A DNA stretch of 44,391 bases from CAZKHG01 sp964552655 (GTDB lineage: Bacteria > Bacteroidota > Bacteroidia > Bacteroidales > Tenuifilaceae), in assembly GCA_964552655.1 (NCBI GenBank), contig CAZKHG010000025.1, forward strand, positions 1-44,391, in the 5' to 3' direction. A model generated the notes under the pieces. The model was not told the origin of the DNA. It saw nothing but the letters and a program-made list of their open reading frames with translations, and did no database searches. The translations under genes were made by a program, and so were the position numbers. Below are positions 6,885-15,207 of this stretch, one piece after another; the first letter of the stretch is position 1, and each line of letters starts with the position of its first letter.

Positions 6885-9377
6885 TTACATCGGATCTACA
6901 TCCACTGCAACGACCAGCTGTTTGTATTCCTGTTTTTGTTTCAGATAATCAATATAGTACTTAATCAACCCTTTTACCCGCAAAGCGGATTGTTCCCGGT
7001 CGATTTTTGCAAGTATATTCATCAGGTATAAACCCTGAATCCTGTTTACAGGAGGTGTTTCCGGGCCTAAAATATTTACCCCGATTTTTTCTTTTAACCC
7101 GTTCGCCAACTCATTGGAGGCCATCTCCAGTAACTTCAAATCCTTATGCTTTGTTGTAAGGCTGATTAACCTGAAATATGGAGGATATTTGAACTGTTTT
7201 CGTTCATTAACCTGGTTTGCATAAAGCCCAAAATAATCGTTATTTACCACCTGGTTTATTACTGGGTGATTTGGTTGGGCAGTTTGAATTATTACGAGCC
7301 CTTGCCTGTTTTTACGTCCGGCTCTGCCGCTTACCTGTGCCATCAGCTGATAGCTGCGTTCATAAGCCCTGAAGTCGGGGAAATTTAGCATATTATCAGC
7401 ATTCAGAATACCTACCAGGCTAACGCGATCAAAATCGAGCCCCTTGGTAACCATTTGGGTACCAATAAGTATATCAACGTTTCCATCCTCAAAATCGCTG
7501 ATAATACGTTCATAGGCAGTTTTGGATTTGGTTGAGTCCAAATCCATGCGTTGTATCTTTGCATCCGGGAAAAAAATTGCCAATTCCTCCTCAACCTTTT
7601 CAGTTCCAAAACCCCGCATCTGCATATCGTTACTGCCACAAGCCAGACAACCGGATGGTGAAGGAATTGAGAAGCCGCAGTAATGGCAAACCAGCAGGTT
7701 TTTATACTTATGATAGGTTAAACTTACATCGCAATGCTCACATTTTGGCACCCAGGCACATTCGTTGCACTCGATGAACGGAGCAAAACCCCGACGGTTC
7801 TGGAAGAGAATAACCTGCTCCTTTTTTGCCAAGGCAATCTCAATCTCATCCAACAGAACATCAGAGAAGTGCGATTTCATCTTCTTGCGCTTACGGGCAT
7901 CGTTGGTGTTTACTATTTTAACCTCAGGCATTGTAATGTTCCGGTGCCTTTCTGTAAGTTCAACCAGTCCGTATTTCCCGGATCGGGCGTTGAAGTAAGA
8001 TTCAATTGAAGGAGTGGCCGTTCCCAGGAGCACTTTTGCTCCATGCATTGAAGCCAGCATAATTGCCGAATCGCGGGCATTGTACCTTGGCGATGGGTTA
8101 AACTGTTTATAGGAATTCTCGTGCTCCTCATCAACAATTATCAACCCCAACTTTTTGAATGGCAGAAAAACGGATGATCGAACTCCAAGCACAACATCAA
8201 ATGATGGTTTGTCAGTCCCCTCACCAAAATTAAGCAACCTGTTATGCACCTCAACCCGGTGGGCATCGCTGAATTTGGAATGGTAGATCCCAACCCTGTT
8301 CCCAAAAACTTTTCTTAACCGGTTTATAATCTGCGCGGTTAGGGCAATCTCTGGGAGTAAATACAGAACCTGATTACCCTTTTCAAGCTGCTCCTTAATC
8401 AGGTGGATGTAAATTTCTGTTTTACCACTTGATGTAACCCCATGTAAGAGTACAACCTGATGATCCCCAAAGTAACCTTCAACCTTTGAATAAGCATCTT
8501 GCTGAACCAGTGATAGATCGGCACCTTCCACCCTTAAATCATCATACCTTTCCAACCTCGATATCTCTTTATAGCACTCAACGAAAATTTCCTTTTGAAT
8601 CATTGTAGATAATACTGTTGAGGTTGCCTGTGATTTTTCCAGAAGATTCCTTTTTGAAACAGAGAATGAATGTATTGCGCTGTTTGGCGGTGCCAATGAT
8701 AGAAAAGCGAGAAGGGTTCGCTCCTGTACTTTTGCCTGCTTCAGGTCATCAAATAACTTGTTAATATTTTCTTCGGATTTGTATTTAGGGTGCAGGCTGA
8801 TGTAGCTTTCGGTTCTTGGCTTATAAATGCTTTCGATGTTTTCACTGACGCTAATCAGCTGTTTTTCCAGTAATGACTTTATAATTCCCAGTGGATTTGG
8901 AATATCCAATCGCGAAAGAAGCTGCTGGATGGTGATCTTCTTTTCAAAATCGAGGTTGTTAAGAACAATCTCCTCGTTTTCGGATATGCTGTAATCTGCT
9001 AATTCATTTTTGCAGATGCAGGTTTCGCTCTCCAGCTTCAAACCTGAGGGTAAAGCCGCTACCATTACTTCCCCCAGGGAACACATATAGTAATCGGCCA
9101 TCCATTCCCAGAATTTCAGCTGCGTTTCATTAACCAGCGGTTTCGAATCAATAACTTGTAAAATGTCCTTTGTTTCAAAAGTCTGGGGTGCCTGATCGTG
9201 TATTTTAAACACAATACCTGAATACAGCTTCTTTTTCCCAACCGGAACAACCACTCTGATCCCCACTTTGATTTTGTCGGTTAACTCATCCGGTATGGTA
9301 TAGGTAAGTATTTTTGGAAGAGCCAAAGGCAAAATAATATCAACAAACCTGTTGGGTAATAGCATTTTTGAAAACAT
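6885..9377 (-). CDS. priA: Primosomal protein N' (replication-restart helicase PriA)
   Basis: About 830 residues. PriA is a 3'-5' superfamily 2 helicase that reloads the replisome at stalled forks. In order: an N-terminal DNA-binding domain (FVDIILPLALPKILTY, VGIRVVVPVGKKK), Walker A GVTSSGKTEIY near residue 310, the DEEH box near 414, paired zinc-binding cysteines (CNECAWVPKCEHCD, CHYCG, CLACG) at about 530-585, then GTQMVTKGLDF of the helicase core. Two ATGs, 9377 and 9365, are plausible starts; a TTG at 9422 would add an atypical hydrophobic extension. It follows ispH on the same strand with a gap of about 95 bp. It is full length with all key motifs. Confidence 0.95.
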   Translation of the reverse strand: MFSKMLLPNRFVDIILPLALPKILTYTIPDELTDKIKVGIRVVVPVGKKKLYSGIVFKIHDQAPQTFETKDILQVIDSKPLVNETQLKFWEWMADYYMCSLGEVMVAALPSGLKLESETCICKNELADYSISENEEIVLNNLDFEKKITIQQLLSRLDIPNPLGIIKSLLEKQLISVSENIESIYKPRTESYISLHPKYKSEENINKLFDDLKQAKVQERTLLAFLSLAPPNSAIHSFSVSKRNLLEKSQATSTVLSTMIQKEIFVECYKEISRLERYDDLRVEGADLSLVQQDAYSKVEGYFGDHQVVLLHGVTSSGKTEIYIHLIKEQLEKGNQVLYLLPEIALTAQIINRLRKVFGNRVGIYHSKFSDAHRVEVHNRLLNFGEGTDKPSFDVVLGVRSSVFLPFKKLGLIIVDEEHENSYKQFNPSPRYNARDSAIMLASMHGAKVLLGTATPSIESYFNARSGKYGLVELTERHRNITMPEVKIVNTNDARKRKKMKSHFSDVLLDEIEIALAKKEQVILFQNRRGFAPFIECNECAWVPKCEHCDVSLTYHKYKNLLVCHYCGFSIPSPSGCLACGSNDMQMRGFGTEKVEEELAIFFPDAKIQRMDLDSTKSKTAYERIISDFEDGNVDILIGTQMVTKGLDFDRVSLVGILNADNMLNFPDFRAYERSYQLMAQVSGRAGRKNRQGLVIIQTAQPNHPVINQVVNNDYFGLYANQVNERKQFKYPPYFRLISLTTKHKDLKLLEMASNELANGLKEKIGVNILGPETPPVNRIQGLYLMNILAKIDREQSALRVKGLIKYYIDYLKQKQEYKQLVVAVDVDPM

Positions 9378-9472
9378 TTGAATACAAATTACACAAATTA
9401 TTACTTGAAGAATTATAAGCAAACAAGAAATTATTTGCTAGAATCGTTGATATTTGTGTTATCTGTGTTCTA

Positions 9473-10348
9473 TTAAGCTAATTCGTTTATTTTATTTTTA
9501 ACACTTTCCATTAACCAGACCGGAGTTGAAGTTGCACCACAAATACCAACATCATCAACTCCAAAAAACCACTCTTTTTTTACCTCGTCGGGGTAGGAAA
9601 CAAAGTGGCTTGCAGGATTCGAAGATTTGCAGATTTCGAAAAGCATCTTCCCGTTTGAACTCTTAACTCCGCTTACAAAAATCACCACTTGATGCTTTTT
9701 TGCAAACTTTTCAATCTCCCTTTTCCGGTTAGAAACCTGACCGCATGTTGAATTGAATATTTTAAGGGGAACTTCATTTGGGGCATAATGTAATTCCATA
9801 TTTTTTCTGATATTTCGCTGAAGTTCAACGTATTCCTCTGGGCTCATTGTGGTTTGAGAAAAAAGGGTAATGGGTTTTGAGAAATCAAGCTCATTGGTAT
9901 CATCAGGTCGTTCAACGATAATAGCATCGCCATTGGTCTGGCCTATCAACCCGATTACCTCAGCATGTCCTTTTTTCCCAAAAATTATCACTTTGCCATC
10001 GACTTTTTTCATTTCAACCCAAGCTCTTGCCACTTTCTCCTGAAGTTTCAGAACAACCGGACATGTTGCATCAACCAGGGTTATACTATTTTCTTTGGCA
10101 ATTTGATAGGTCTCCGGGGGTTCACCATGCGCACGAAGCAGCACCTTTTTATTTCTCATGTTTATAAAGGATCGCTTATCAATCGTTCTTAAACCGGCAT
10201 TCTCCAGACGTTTAACCTCTTCATTATTGTGTACAATATCGCCCAGGCAAAAGAGCACTTCATCGCCCTTCAGCTCTGTTTCCGCCAATTTGATAGCATT
10301 CACCACCCCAAAACAAAACCCAGATTTACTGTCAATTTCAATAATCAT
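9473..10348 (-). CDS. ispH: 4-hydroxy-3-methylbut-2-enyl diphosphate reductase
   Basis: This 291-residue iron-sulfur enzyme makes IPP and DMAPP in the last step of the MEP isoprenoid pathway. The three cluster cysteines are visible: C12 (GFCFG), C96 (DATCPVV) and C202 (STCGQVSNR). The substrate histidines H40 (DIVHNN) and H74 (LRAHGEP) are also present. Length and start (ATG at 10348) are normal for the family. It sits 88 bp downstream of cmk and upstream of priA. The porQ-cmk-ispH linkage is, as I recall, also found in Porphyromonas, and probably reflects co-transcription. Confidence 0.95.
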   Translation of the reverse strand: MIIEIDSKSGFCFGVVNAIKLAETELKGDEVLFCLGDIVHNNEEVKRLENAGLRTIDKRSFINMRNKKVLLRAHGEPPETYQIAKENSITLVDATCPVVLKLQEKVARAWVEMKKVDGKVIIFGKKGHAEVIGLIGQTNGDAIIVERPDDTNELDFSKPITLFSQTTMSPEEYVELQRNIRKNMELHYAPNEVPLKIFNSTCGQVSNRKREIEKFAKKHQVVIFVSGVKSSNGKMLFEICKSSNPASHFVSYPDEVKKEWFFGVDDVGICGATSTPVWLMESVKNKINELA

Positions 10349-10436
10349 ACATCAAATGGCTCATTAAATATTACTTTTTTGCTGGAAAACCTTTTCTTTT
10401 CCTGCAACCAGAAACAAGCAACCAAAACAATTTGTT

Positions 10437-11126
10437 TTATTTTGTTCTTTCAAGAATTAATTTCTCCACCCAAACCATCTGTTCATCAATAGTCATGTGG
10501 CTGTTATCCAGCACAATGGCATCATCCGCTTTGCGTAAAGGGGACATATCACGGGTTTGATCGATATGGTCGCGCTCCTGAATATTATTAAGAACATCAA
10601 TCAAGGTTACCTTTATCCCCTTTTCAACCAATTCTCTCATCCGGCGTTCGGCTCTGATTCTTGGATCAGCAGTCATGAAAATTTTCAGCTCGGCATCAGG
10701 AAAGACCACTGTGCCAATATCCCGTCCATCCATTACGATACCCTTATTGGCGCCAAGTTTTCGTTGCAATTCCACCATCCGTTCTCTGACTTCAGGTATT
10801 GCGGCAACGATACTCACCAAACCTGCTATTTCAGGAGTTCTGATCTCCTCTTCCACCACTCTCCCGTTTAAGGTAGTTTCATACCTTCTGCTTGCCTTGT
10901 TATAGGTAAAACCGATATCAATGAAATTGAGCATCTGATCAAGATCATTTTTACTGAAACTTCCATCCTTAATTAATCCCAGGCGGTTAACTGCAAGGGT
11001 TACAGCACGGTACATAGCGCCACTATCAATATAAATGTACTGAAGCCTTTTGGCTATCAATTTGGCAAAACTGCTTTTTCCGCAGGACGAGAACCCATCT
11101 ACTGCTATGATAATTTTTTTCCCCAC
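10437..11126 (-). CDS. cmk: Cytidylate kinase
   Basis: This 229-residue P-loop kinase phosphorylates CMP and dCMP. It shows the P loop (GFSSCGKSS, residues 11-19), YIDSGAMYRA, MDGRDIGTVVFP, DPRIRAERR and DQTRDMSPLRKADDA, all hallmarks of bacterial Cmk. The only reasonable start is GTG at 11126, immediately before GKKIIIAVDG; no in-frame ATG lies nearby upstream. It is downstream of porQ's position on the same strand order (cmk, then ispH), with 133 bp to the porQ stop. It is full length. Confidence 0.95.
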   Translation of the reverse strand: MGKKIIIAVDGFSSCGKSSFAKLIAKRLQYIYIDSGAMYRAVTLAVNRLGLIKDGSFSKNDLDQMLNFIDIGFTYNKASRRYETTLNGRVVEEEIRTPEIAGLVSIVAAIPEVRERMVELQRKLGANKGIVMDGRDIGTVVFPDAELKIFMTADPRIRAERRMRELVEKGIKVTLIDVLNNIQERDHIDQTRDMSPLRKADDAIVLDNSHMTIDEQMVWVEKLILERTK

Positions 11127-11259
11127 GGGTATTAATTTGAGAATTAATTTGTAAAAATATCAAAACTTAGGAACTTAATTAGCCCAAGTGATATTGTAAT
11201 TAATAAAATTGATTAGATACTTGTTTTAGAGATGCTTACCTTCAATCAATAAAAAATGC

Positions 11260-12312
11260 TTATAGCTTTTTCCACCCAAAAAGATCATCCAGGTCGGTTG
11301 ATATTGCGAAATGGTTGCTTGTACCTGCCAGGTGATACCTGTTCTGGCTGTAGCTAAGCTGGAATTTTGATATTCTGATACCAAAACCCCAACTGAATCC
11401 CACAGTAGAAGACTTTTCTACAATTCTCATCTCATTCCGGCGCTGGTAATTATAGCCCAGCCTGAAGTAAAAACTTTTCACCGGTTGAAATTCAAAACCT
11501 AAAATCACATGGCTTAAAACCTCTCTCCCTAGCAAACTCAACTTAGTCTCTTGTTGCGACTCATTTGCACCAAGTGAGCTGTTTTGATTCTCGCGCTGGT
11601 AGTAAATATCAAAATTTTGAAGCTGGTGAAATGTCCCGATGAACCGGAAAGGTGCGTGCCCAAGTTTTTTGCTGAAACCAGCAATGACTTCAACCGGGAG
11701 TTTTTCCCAGGTGCCTGACGTGTAGGTTTTTAGCATAGTTCCTGCATTTCGAATGGCAATACCAGCGGAAAACAGCTTGTTTGGACTTAGGTAGTTCGCC
11801 CCAAAATCGACAGCAATCCCCCACGAATTGTACCTCTCCAGGTAAGAGAAAATTGGTTTAATACATGCTCCTATGCTTATTGTACTGTCTATTGCTTTAG
11901 CCCAGATGAAATTTAAGGAAAGATCGGAAGCATAAAATTTTCCGGTAATTTCACCGGTGGCATCAGCCTCGATGAATGAACCGTAGTTTACCTGATTTGC
12001 CCCAAGGGCAAAGGTGCCAAATTGGTGGTAATCCCTTGCATAAAGGAAAGAGCCATATTTAATATCTGCATAATACCCCACGTAAGCAATTATAATCTGG
12101 TTGTGCATTAGTGGGTTAAGCAGGGCGGGGTTATGGGCGATAGAACCAAGGTCAGATTCATCCAATGTTGCAATTTTGCCTCCAAGTGCTGCAACCCTGG
12201 GATTGGTTGTAAGATTTAAAAAACTATAGGTGCTTTCTCCACCAACCTGAGCTGTAGATGAGTTTACCAACAAAAAAAGGGAGATTGATATGAAAACCCA
12301 ATATCGTTTCAT
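11260..12312 (-). CDS. porQ: Type IX secretion system protein PorQ
   Basis: About 350 residues: a signal peptide (ending SSTAQ) followed by an outer-membrane beta-barrel of the PorV/PorQ (FadL-like) family. The diagnostic start of the mature protein, STYSFLNLTTNPRVAALGG, and NPALLNPLMHNQ match PorQ. In Porphyromonas, PorQ belongs to the outer-membrane attachment complex that joins T9SS cargo to A-LPS. I chose the ATG at 12312 because it begins the signal peptide directly; an in-frame ATG at 12327 is possible. The neighbours cmk and ispH agree with the known PorQ gene order. A T9SS cargo-type protein lies at the right end of this window. Confidence 0.85.
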   Translation of the reverse strand: MKRYWVFISISLFLLVNSSTAQVGGESTYSFLNLTTNPRVAALGGKIATLDESDLGSIAHNPALLNPLMHNQIIIAYVGYYADIKYGSFLYARDYHQFGTFALGANQVNYGSFIEADATGEITGKFYASDLSLNFIWAKAIDSTISIGACIKPIFSYLERYNSWGIAVDFGANYLSPNKLFSAGIAIRNAGTMLKTYTSGTWEKLPVEVIAGFSKKLGHAPFRFIGTFHQLQNFDIYYQRENQNSSLGANESQQETKLSLLGREVLSHVILGFEFQPVKSFYFRLGYNYQRRNEMRIVEKSSTVGFSWGFGIRISKFQLSYSQNRYHLAGTSNHFAISTDLDDLFGWKKL

Positions 12313-12349
12313 AGATTGACCTAACATCCGCTAATGTAGCAATTTTTTG

Positions 12350-12357
12350 TAACTTTG
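12350..12357 (+). promoter_or_regulatory. Possible -7 element for the nitroreductase gene
   Basis: TAACTTTG matches TAnnTTTG and is followed by CA, as is common in this phylum. It lies 135 bp before the nitroreductase ATG, in the region divergent from porQ. No convincing -33 TTTG is present. Confidence 0.25.
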
Positions 12358-12492
12358 CATTTACACAAATTTCTCATTGAATTTGTTTAATTAATTTTTA
12401 AAACAAGACGAATGGTTGTTTATTGTAAACAATTCAATTTTATTTTGTGTTTATAGATAAGCAAGAAGAAAAATACTTAAGGATATAAAAAT

Positions 12493-13023
12493 ATGAACTT
12501 GAACCCTATATTACAGAATATCCACAACAGAAAAAGTGTCAGGAGTTTCACTGATGAAAAGGTAACACAAGAACAATTGGAAACACTTTTAAAAGCAGGC
12601 ATGGCTGCACCCACAGCGAGGAATATACAGCCGTGGGCTTTCATAGCAGTGACTGACAGAAAAACGCTCGATCAACTTGCGAATGCCTTACCTTATGCAA
12701 AAATGCTGTTTAGGGCTACGGCTGCCATAGTTGTATGCGGTTTGCCGGAACGAGCCGGTTCCGATAGCCCTGAGGGCTATTGGGTACAGGACTGCTCGGC
12801 AGCAACTCAAAATATACTACTGGCTGCTGAATCGTTGGGCTTGGGCGCTGTATGGACAGGAGTTTACCCCCGATCAGAAAGAGTTAATAAGGTTAGGGAA
12901 ATACTTGGTATCCCTGAAAAGGTTTTCCCGTTAAATGTAATCCCGATAGGCTACCCTTCAGGCATAGATAAGCCAAAAGCAAAATTCCGCCCGGAAAATA
13001 TTCTCTGGGAAAAATGGAGGTAA
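12493..13023 (+). CDS. Nitroreductase family protein (FMN-dependent)
   Basis: A 176-residue single-domain flavoprotein of the nitroreductase superfamily, which reduces nitro compounds, quinones or enones with NAD(P)H. It has the FMN phosphate-binding start NRKSVRSF near residues 11-18, the APTARNIQPW segment near 35-44 and GAVWTGVYP near 118. No signal peptide is present, so it is cytosolic. It stands alone, divergent from porQ, and is followed by about 300 bp without a gene. Substrate cannot be predicted. Confidence 0.9.
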   Translation: MNLNPILQNIHNRKSVRSFTDEKVTQEQLETLLKAGMAAPTARNIQPWAFIAVTDRKTLDQLANALPYAKMLFRATAAIVVCGLPERAGSDSPEGYWVQDCSAATQNILLAAESLGLGAVWTGVYPRSERVNKVREILGIPEKVFPLNVIPIGYPSGIDKPKAKFRPENILWEKWR

Positions 13024-13114
13024 CCTGAAAAACTTCCATGTAATTAACAATCTGCACGTTATAACACCATAATAGGGATTTCCATTTTATAATTCTATAA
13101 TACTTTTACCTCTA

Positions 13115-13144
13115 TTGATCTTATGGGATTTTATTATATATTTG
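13115..13144 (+). promoter_or_regulatory. Possible promoter of the haem-lipoprotein/SpoIIE unit
   Basis: TTG (13115-13117), a 19-nt spacer and TATATTTG (13137-13144) fit the Bacteroidetes consensus. Transcription from about 13150 would begin at the edge of the hairpin at 13153-13207, so that hairpin would form at the very 5' end of the mRNA. Confidence 0.3.
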
Positions 13145-13152
13145 GATAAAAT

Positions 13153-13207
13153 CAAAACAAATAAAAAACAGGAGCGGTTATTTCTTGGCGCTTTTTGATT
13201 TGTTTTG
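13153..13207. repeat. Long imperfect hairpin
   Basis: The left arm starts CAAAACAAAT followed by A's, and the right arm ends ATTTGTTTTG preceded by T's. They pair over 16 positions with one mismatch, then a GCG/CGC clamp after a bulge. It may end the nitroreductase transcript or structure the 5' leader of the next unit. It is AT-rich, so its stability is moderate. Confidence 0.45.
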
Positions 13208-13324
13208 GTATTAAAAAAATTACGACCACTAACAAAAGTGCATGAAATGGATGTGTTTGTTTTGATCGGGATTTTTCTTTGAAATTTGTTTTACCCTTAA
13301 TAAAATCTGAAACATAGGTAATAT

Positions 13325-13684
13325 ATGAAAACCAGGTATCTTCTTTTAATGGCTTTTATTTCCTTGATATATATATATTTTTCCTGTACAAATAATAACG
13401 AGGAAGATTTATATGGCGATGACTGCGATACCCAAAATCTGACCTACAATAAGATCAAATTTATTTTTGAGAATAACTGCTATACATGCCATACTGTGCC
13501 ACAAGGAAATCTGGGAATTAAACTTGATACCTACTCTGATGTTAAGGCAGCTGTGAGAACAAATCGTTTACTGCCCGCCATTAAACACACCGGAACAATT
13601 AAAATGCCACTGGGTCAAACAAAGCTAAGCGATTGCAATATAGCCAAAATTGAAGCATGGATAAATGCAGGAATGCCTGAATAA
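13325..13684 (+). CDS. Small haem-binding lipoprotein (cytochrome c-like)
   Basis: A 119-residue protein with a signal and lipobox-like cysteine (YFSCTNN) near residue 21. It contains one CXXCH haem c attachment site, NCYTCHTVPQGNLGIKLDTY, near residues 55-75, and a methionine in IKMPLGQTKL that could be the distal ligand. The layout resembles the cytochrome c-like domain of Planctomycete/Bacteroidetes proteins. It is expected in the periplasm, lipid-anchored, shuttling electrons. It is the first gene of a four-gene unit (12 bp to DUF5777). Redox partner unknown. Confidence 0.75.
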   Translation: MKTRYLLLMAFISLIYIYFSCTNNNEEDLYGDDCDTQNLTYNKIKFIFENNCYTCHTVPQGNLGIKLDTYSDVKAAVRTNRLLPAIKHTGTIKMPLGQTKLSDCNIAKIEAWINAGMPE

Positions 13685-13696
13685 AATTTATCGGAT

Positions 13697-14584
13697 ATGA
13701 AGAAAATTGTTTTCTCTTGTATGGCACTTTTTATTGGTTCATCACCACTTCTTGCCCAAGGTTTGCTGGATTCTCTTGAAAATCTTTCCATAATCCCCCA
13801 AAAAACAGAATATGCCGAAGCCACATTCAAGGCACCCCTTTTAGTTAACGGGCATACTATTGAACTTGTTGGGAATAATGAGCTGGCAGTTTTGATATCC
13901 CACCGTTTTGGACCAATATCAAGCGGGGCATATAACTTTTTTGGCCTTTTGGAGAACAAAATGCGGCTGGGGCTGGATTATGGCCTTTCAAAAAGAATCA
14001 ACCTGGGCGTTGGAATTAGCAGCTATTATAGAACATTCGATGGCTTTCTAAAAATGTTACTTTTCAGGCAAAGTTCAGGGGAGAAAGTTTTTCCGGTTTC
14101 AGTTGTATATACTTCAACTGCCTATATATCAGCAGAAAAATGGAGCGACCCCAACAGGGATAACTTATTCAGCTCCAGGCTTTCCTACTCCCACCAGCTT
14201 CATATTGCAAGAAAAATTGGACCTAAATTATCGTTACAAATCACCCCGGGTGTTATTCATAGAAATTTAGTGACAACGGAGGTAGATCAGAACAATGTTT
14301 TTTCCCTGGGCTTTGGAGGTAGGTATAAGCTTAGCAAACACATATCTTTAAATGCTGAATACTATCACCTTATGCCAGGACAAACAGCAAAAGATTTTGA
14401 AAACTCCCTCTCTTTAGGGTTTGATATTGAAACAGGTGGACATGTATTCCAGCTGCTTTTCACGAATTCAGATTCACCTCAGGATTTATATTTTATACCA
14501 AAAACAACGCAGAGGTGGGTAAATGGTGATATAAATTTTGGATTTAACATCATCAGAGTTTTTGGGTTAACCGGGAATAAATAG
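13697..14584 (+). CDS. DUF5777 family beta-barrel protein
   Basis: A 295-residue protein with a clean signal peptide (SPLLAQG, about residue 21) and an amphipathic beta-strand pattern through to its C-terminus, as in outer-membrane barrels. It matches the DUF5777 barrel family by its KAPLLVNGHTIEL, VLISHRFGPIS and FTNSDSPQDLYFIPKT segments. The biochemical role of that family is unknown to me. It lies between a haem lipoprotein (12 bp upstream) and YceI (57 bp downstream), a grouping that suggests a shared envelope redox or lipid-binding job. Confidence 0.75.
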   Translation: MKKIVFSCMALFIGSSPLLAQGLLDSLENLSIIPQKTEYAEATFKAPLLVNGHTIELVGNNELAVLISHRFGPISSGAYNFFGLLENKMRLGLDYGLSKRINLGVGISSYYRTFDGFLKMLLFRQSSGEKVFPVSVVYTSTAYISAEKWSDPNRDNLFSSRLSYSHQLHIARKIGPKLSLQITPGVIHRNLVTTEVDQNNVFSLGFGGRYKLSKHISLNAEYYHLMPGQTAKDFENSLSLGFDIETGGHVFQLLFTNSDSPQDLYFIPKTTQRWVNGDINFGFNIIRVFGLTGNK

Positions 14585-14641
14585 TTTGATCACTATAAAA
14601 ACAAAGAAACCCTTTGATGGTTTATAAATAAACTATAATCA

Positions 14642-15193
14642 ATGTTTAAGTACATTATCGTTGCACTTTTCTTCCTCCTGCCAAAGTTTGGTAGTTCGCA
14701 GGGATTACTTTACTATTCCAGCACCGGAAAGGTTGATTTCACATCCGATGCGCCATTAGAACTGATAAAAGCATCTTCCGGAGTATTAACCGGTGCATTA
14801 AAAACATCCGACCGGTCATTCGCATTCACCGTACTTGTTAAAAGTTTTGAGGGGTTTAACAGCAGTTTACAGCGTACGCACTTCAACGAAAACTACCTCG
14901 AATCGGATAAATTCCCCAAAATCACCTTTGAAGGCAAGGTAATTGAAGATGTTGATCTGCAAAAAGATGGAACCTACAATGTCAGGGGAAAAGGTAAATT
15001 CACAGTTCATGGAGTAAGCCAGGAGCGGATTATACCCTGCAAGCTTGTTATTTCGAATGGGAAAGTATCCATAAGTTCAAGTTATACAGTTTTTCTCGAT
15101 GATCATAATATAAAAATTCCTGCTGTAGTTAACCAAAAAATTGCAGAGGAGATCGCTGTAAATATCAAAATAGATCTATCCATTAAAAAGTAA
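14642..15193 (+). CDS. YceI family lipid-binding protein
   Basis: A 183-residue secreted protein: a signal peptide ending near GSSQG, then the YceI lipocalin-like barrel. TGKVDFTSDAPLELI, RSFAFTVLVKSFEGFNS, HFNENYLESDKFPKITFEG and GKFTVHGVSQ are typical family segments. YceI-fold proteins bind isoprenoid chains such as quinones in the periplasm. It is followed 14 bp later by the SpoIIE sensor-phosphatase, so the two are almost certainly co-transcribed. The ligand here is unknown. Confidence 0.85.
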   Translation: MFKYIIVALFFLLPKFGSSQGLLYYSSTGKVDFTSDAPLELIKASSGVLTGALKTSDRSFAFTVLVKSFEGFNSSLQRTHFNENYLESDKFPKITFEGKVIEDVDLQKDGTYNVRGKGKFTVHGVSQERIIPCKLVISNGKVSISSSYTVFLDDHNIKIPAVVNQKIAEEIAVNIKIDLSIKK

Positions 15194-15207
15194 AAAACCG
15201 GATTTTT

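Larger units (their letters stand above)
13024..13324. other. Gene-free 301-bp interval
   Basis: I see no coding potential here. The stretch is AT-rich and holds a possible promoter (13115-13144) and a long imperfect hairpin (13153-13207). The remaining ~115 bp before the haem lipoprotein gene shows nothing recognisable. Confidence 0.6.

Noticed and set aside
9378..9422. Upstream TTG start for priA adding 15 residues
   Set aside because: The extra residues are hydrophobic and unlike PriA, which normally starts a few residues before the FVDIILPL segment; in-frame ATGs lie at 9377 and 9365.
11124..11126. An ATG start for cmk upstream of the GTG
   Set aside because: The in-frame codons upstream (ATT, TTA, AAA, CTC and so on) hold no ATG, and the P loop begins at the normal distance from the GTG.
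14607..14623. Hairpin (AAACC/GGTTT) between DUF5777 and YceI genes as a terminator
   Set aside because: Only 5 bp of stem and no T tract; the genes are probably co-transcribed.
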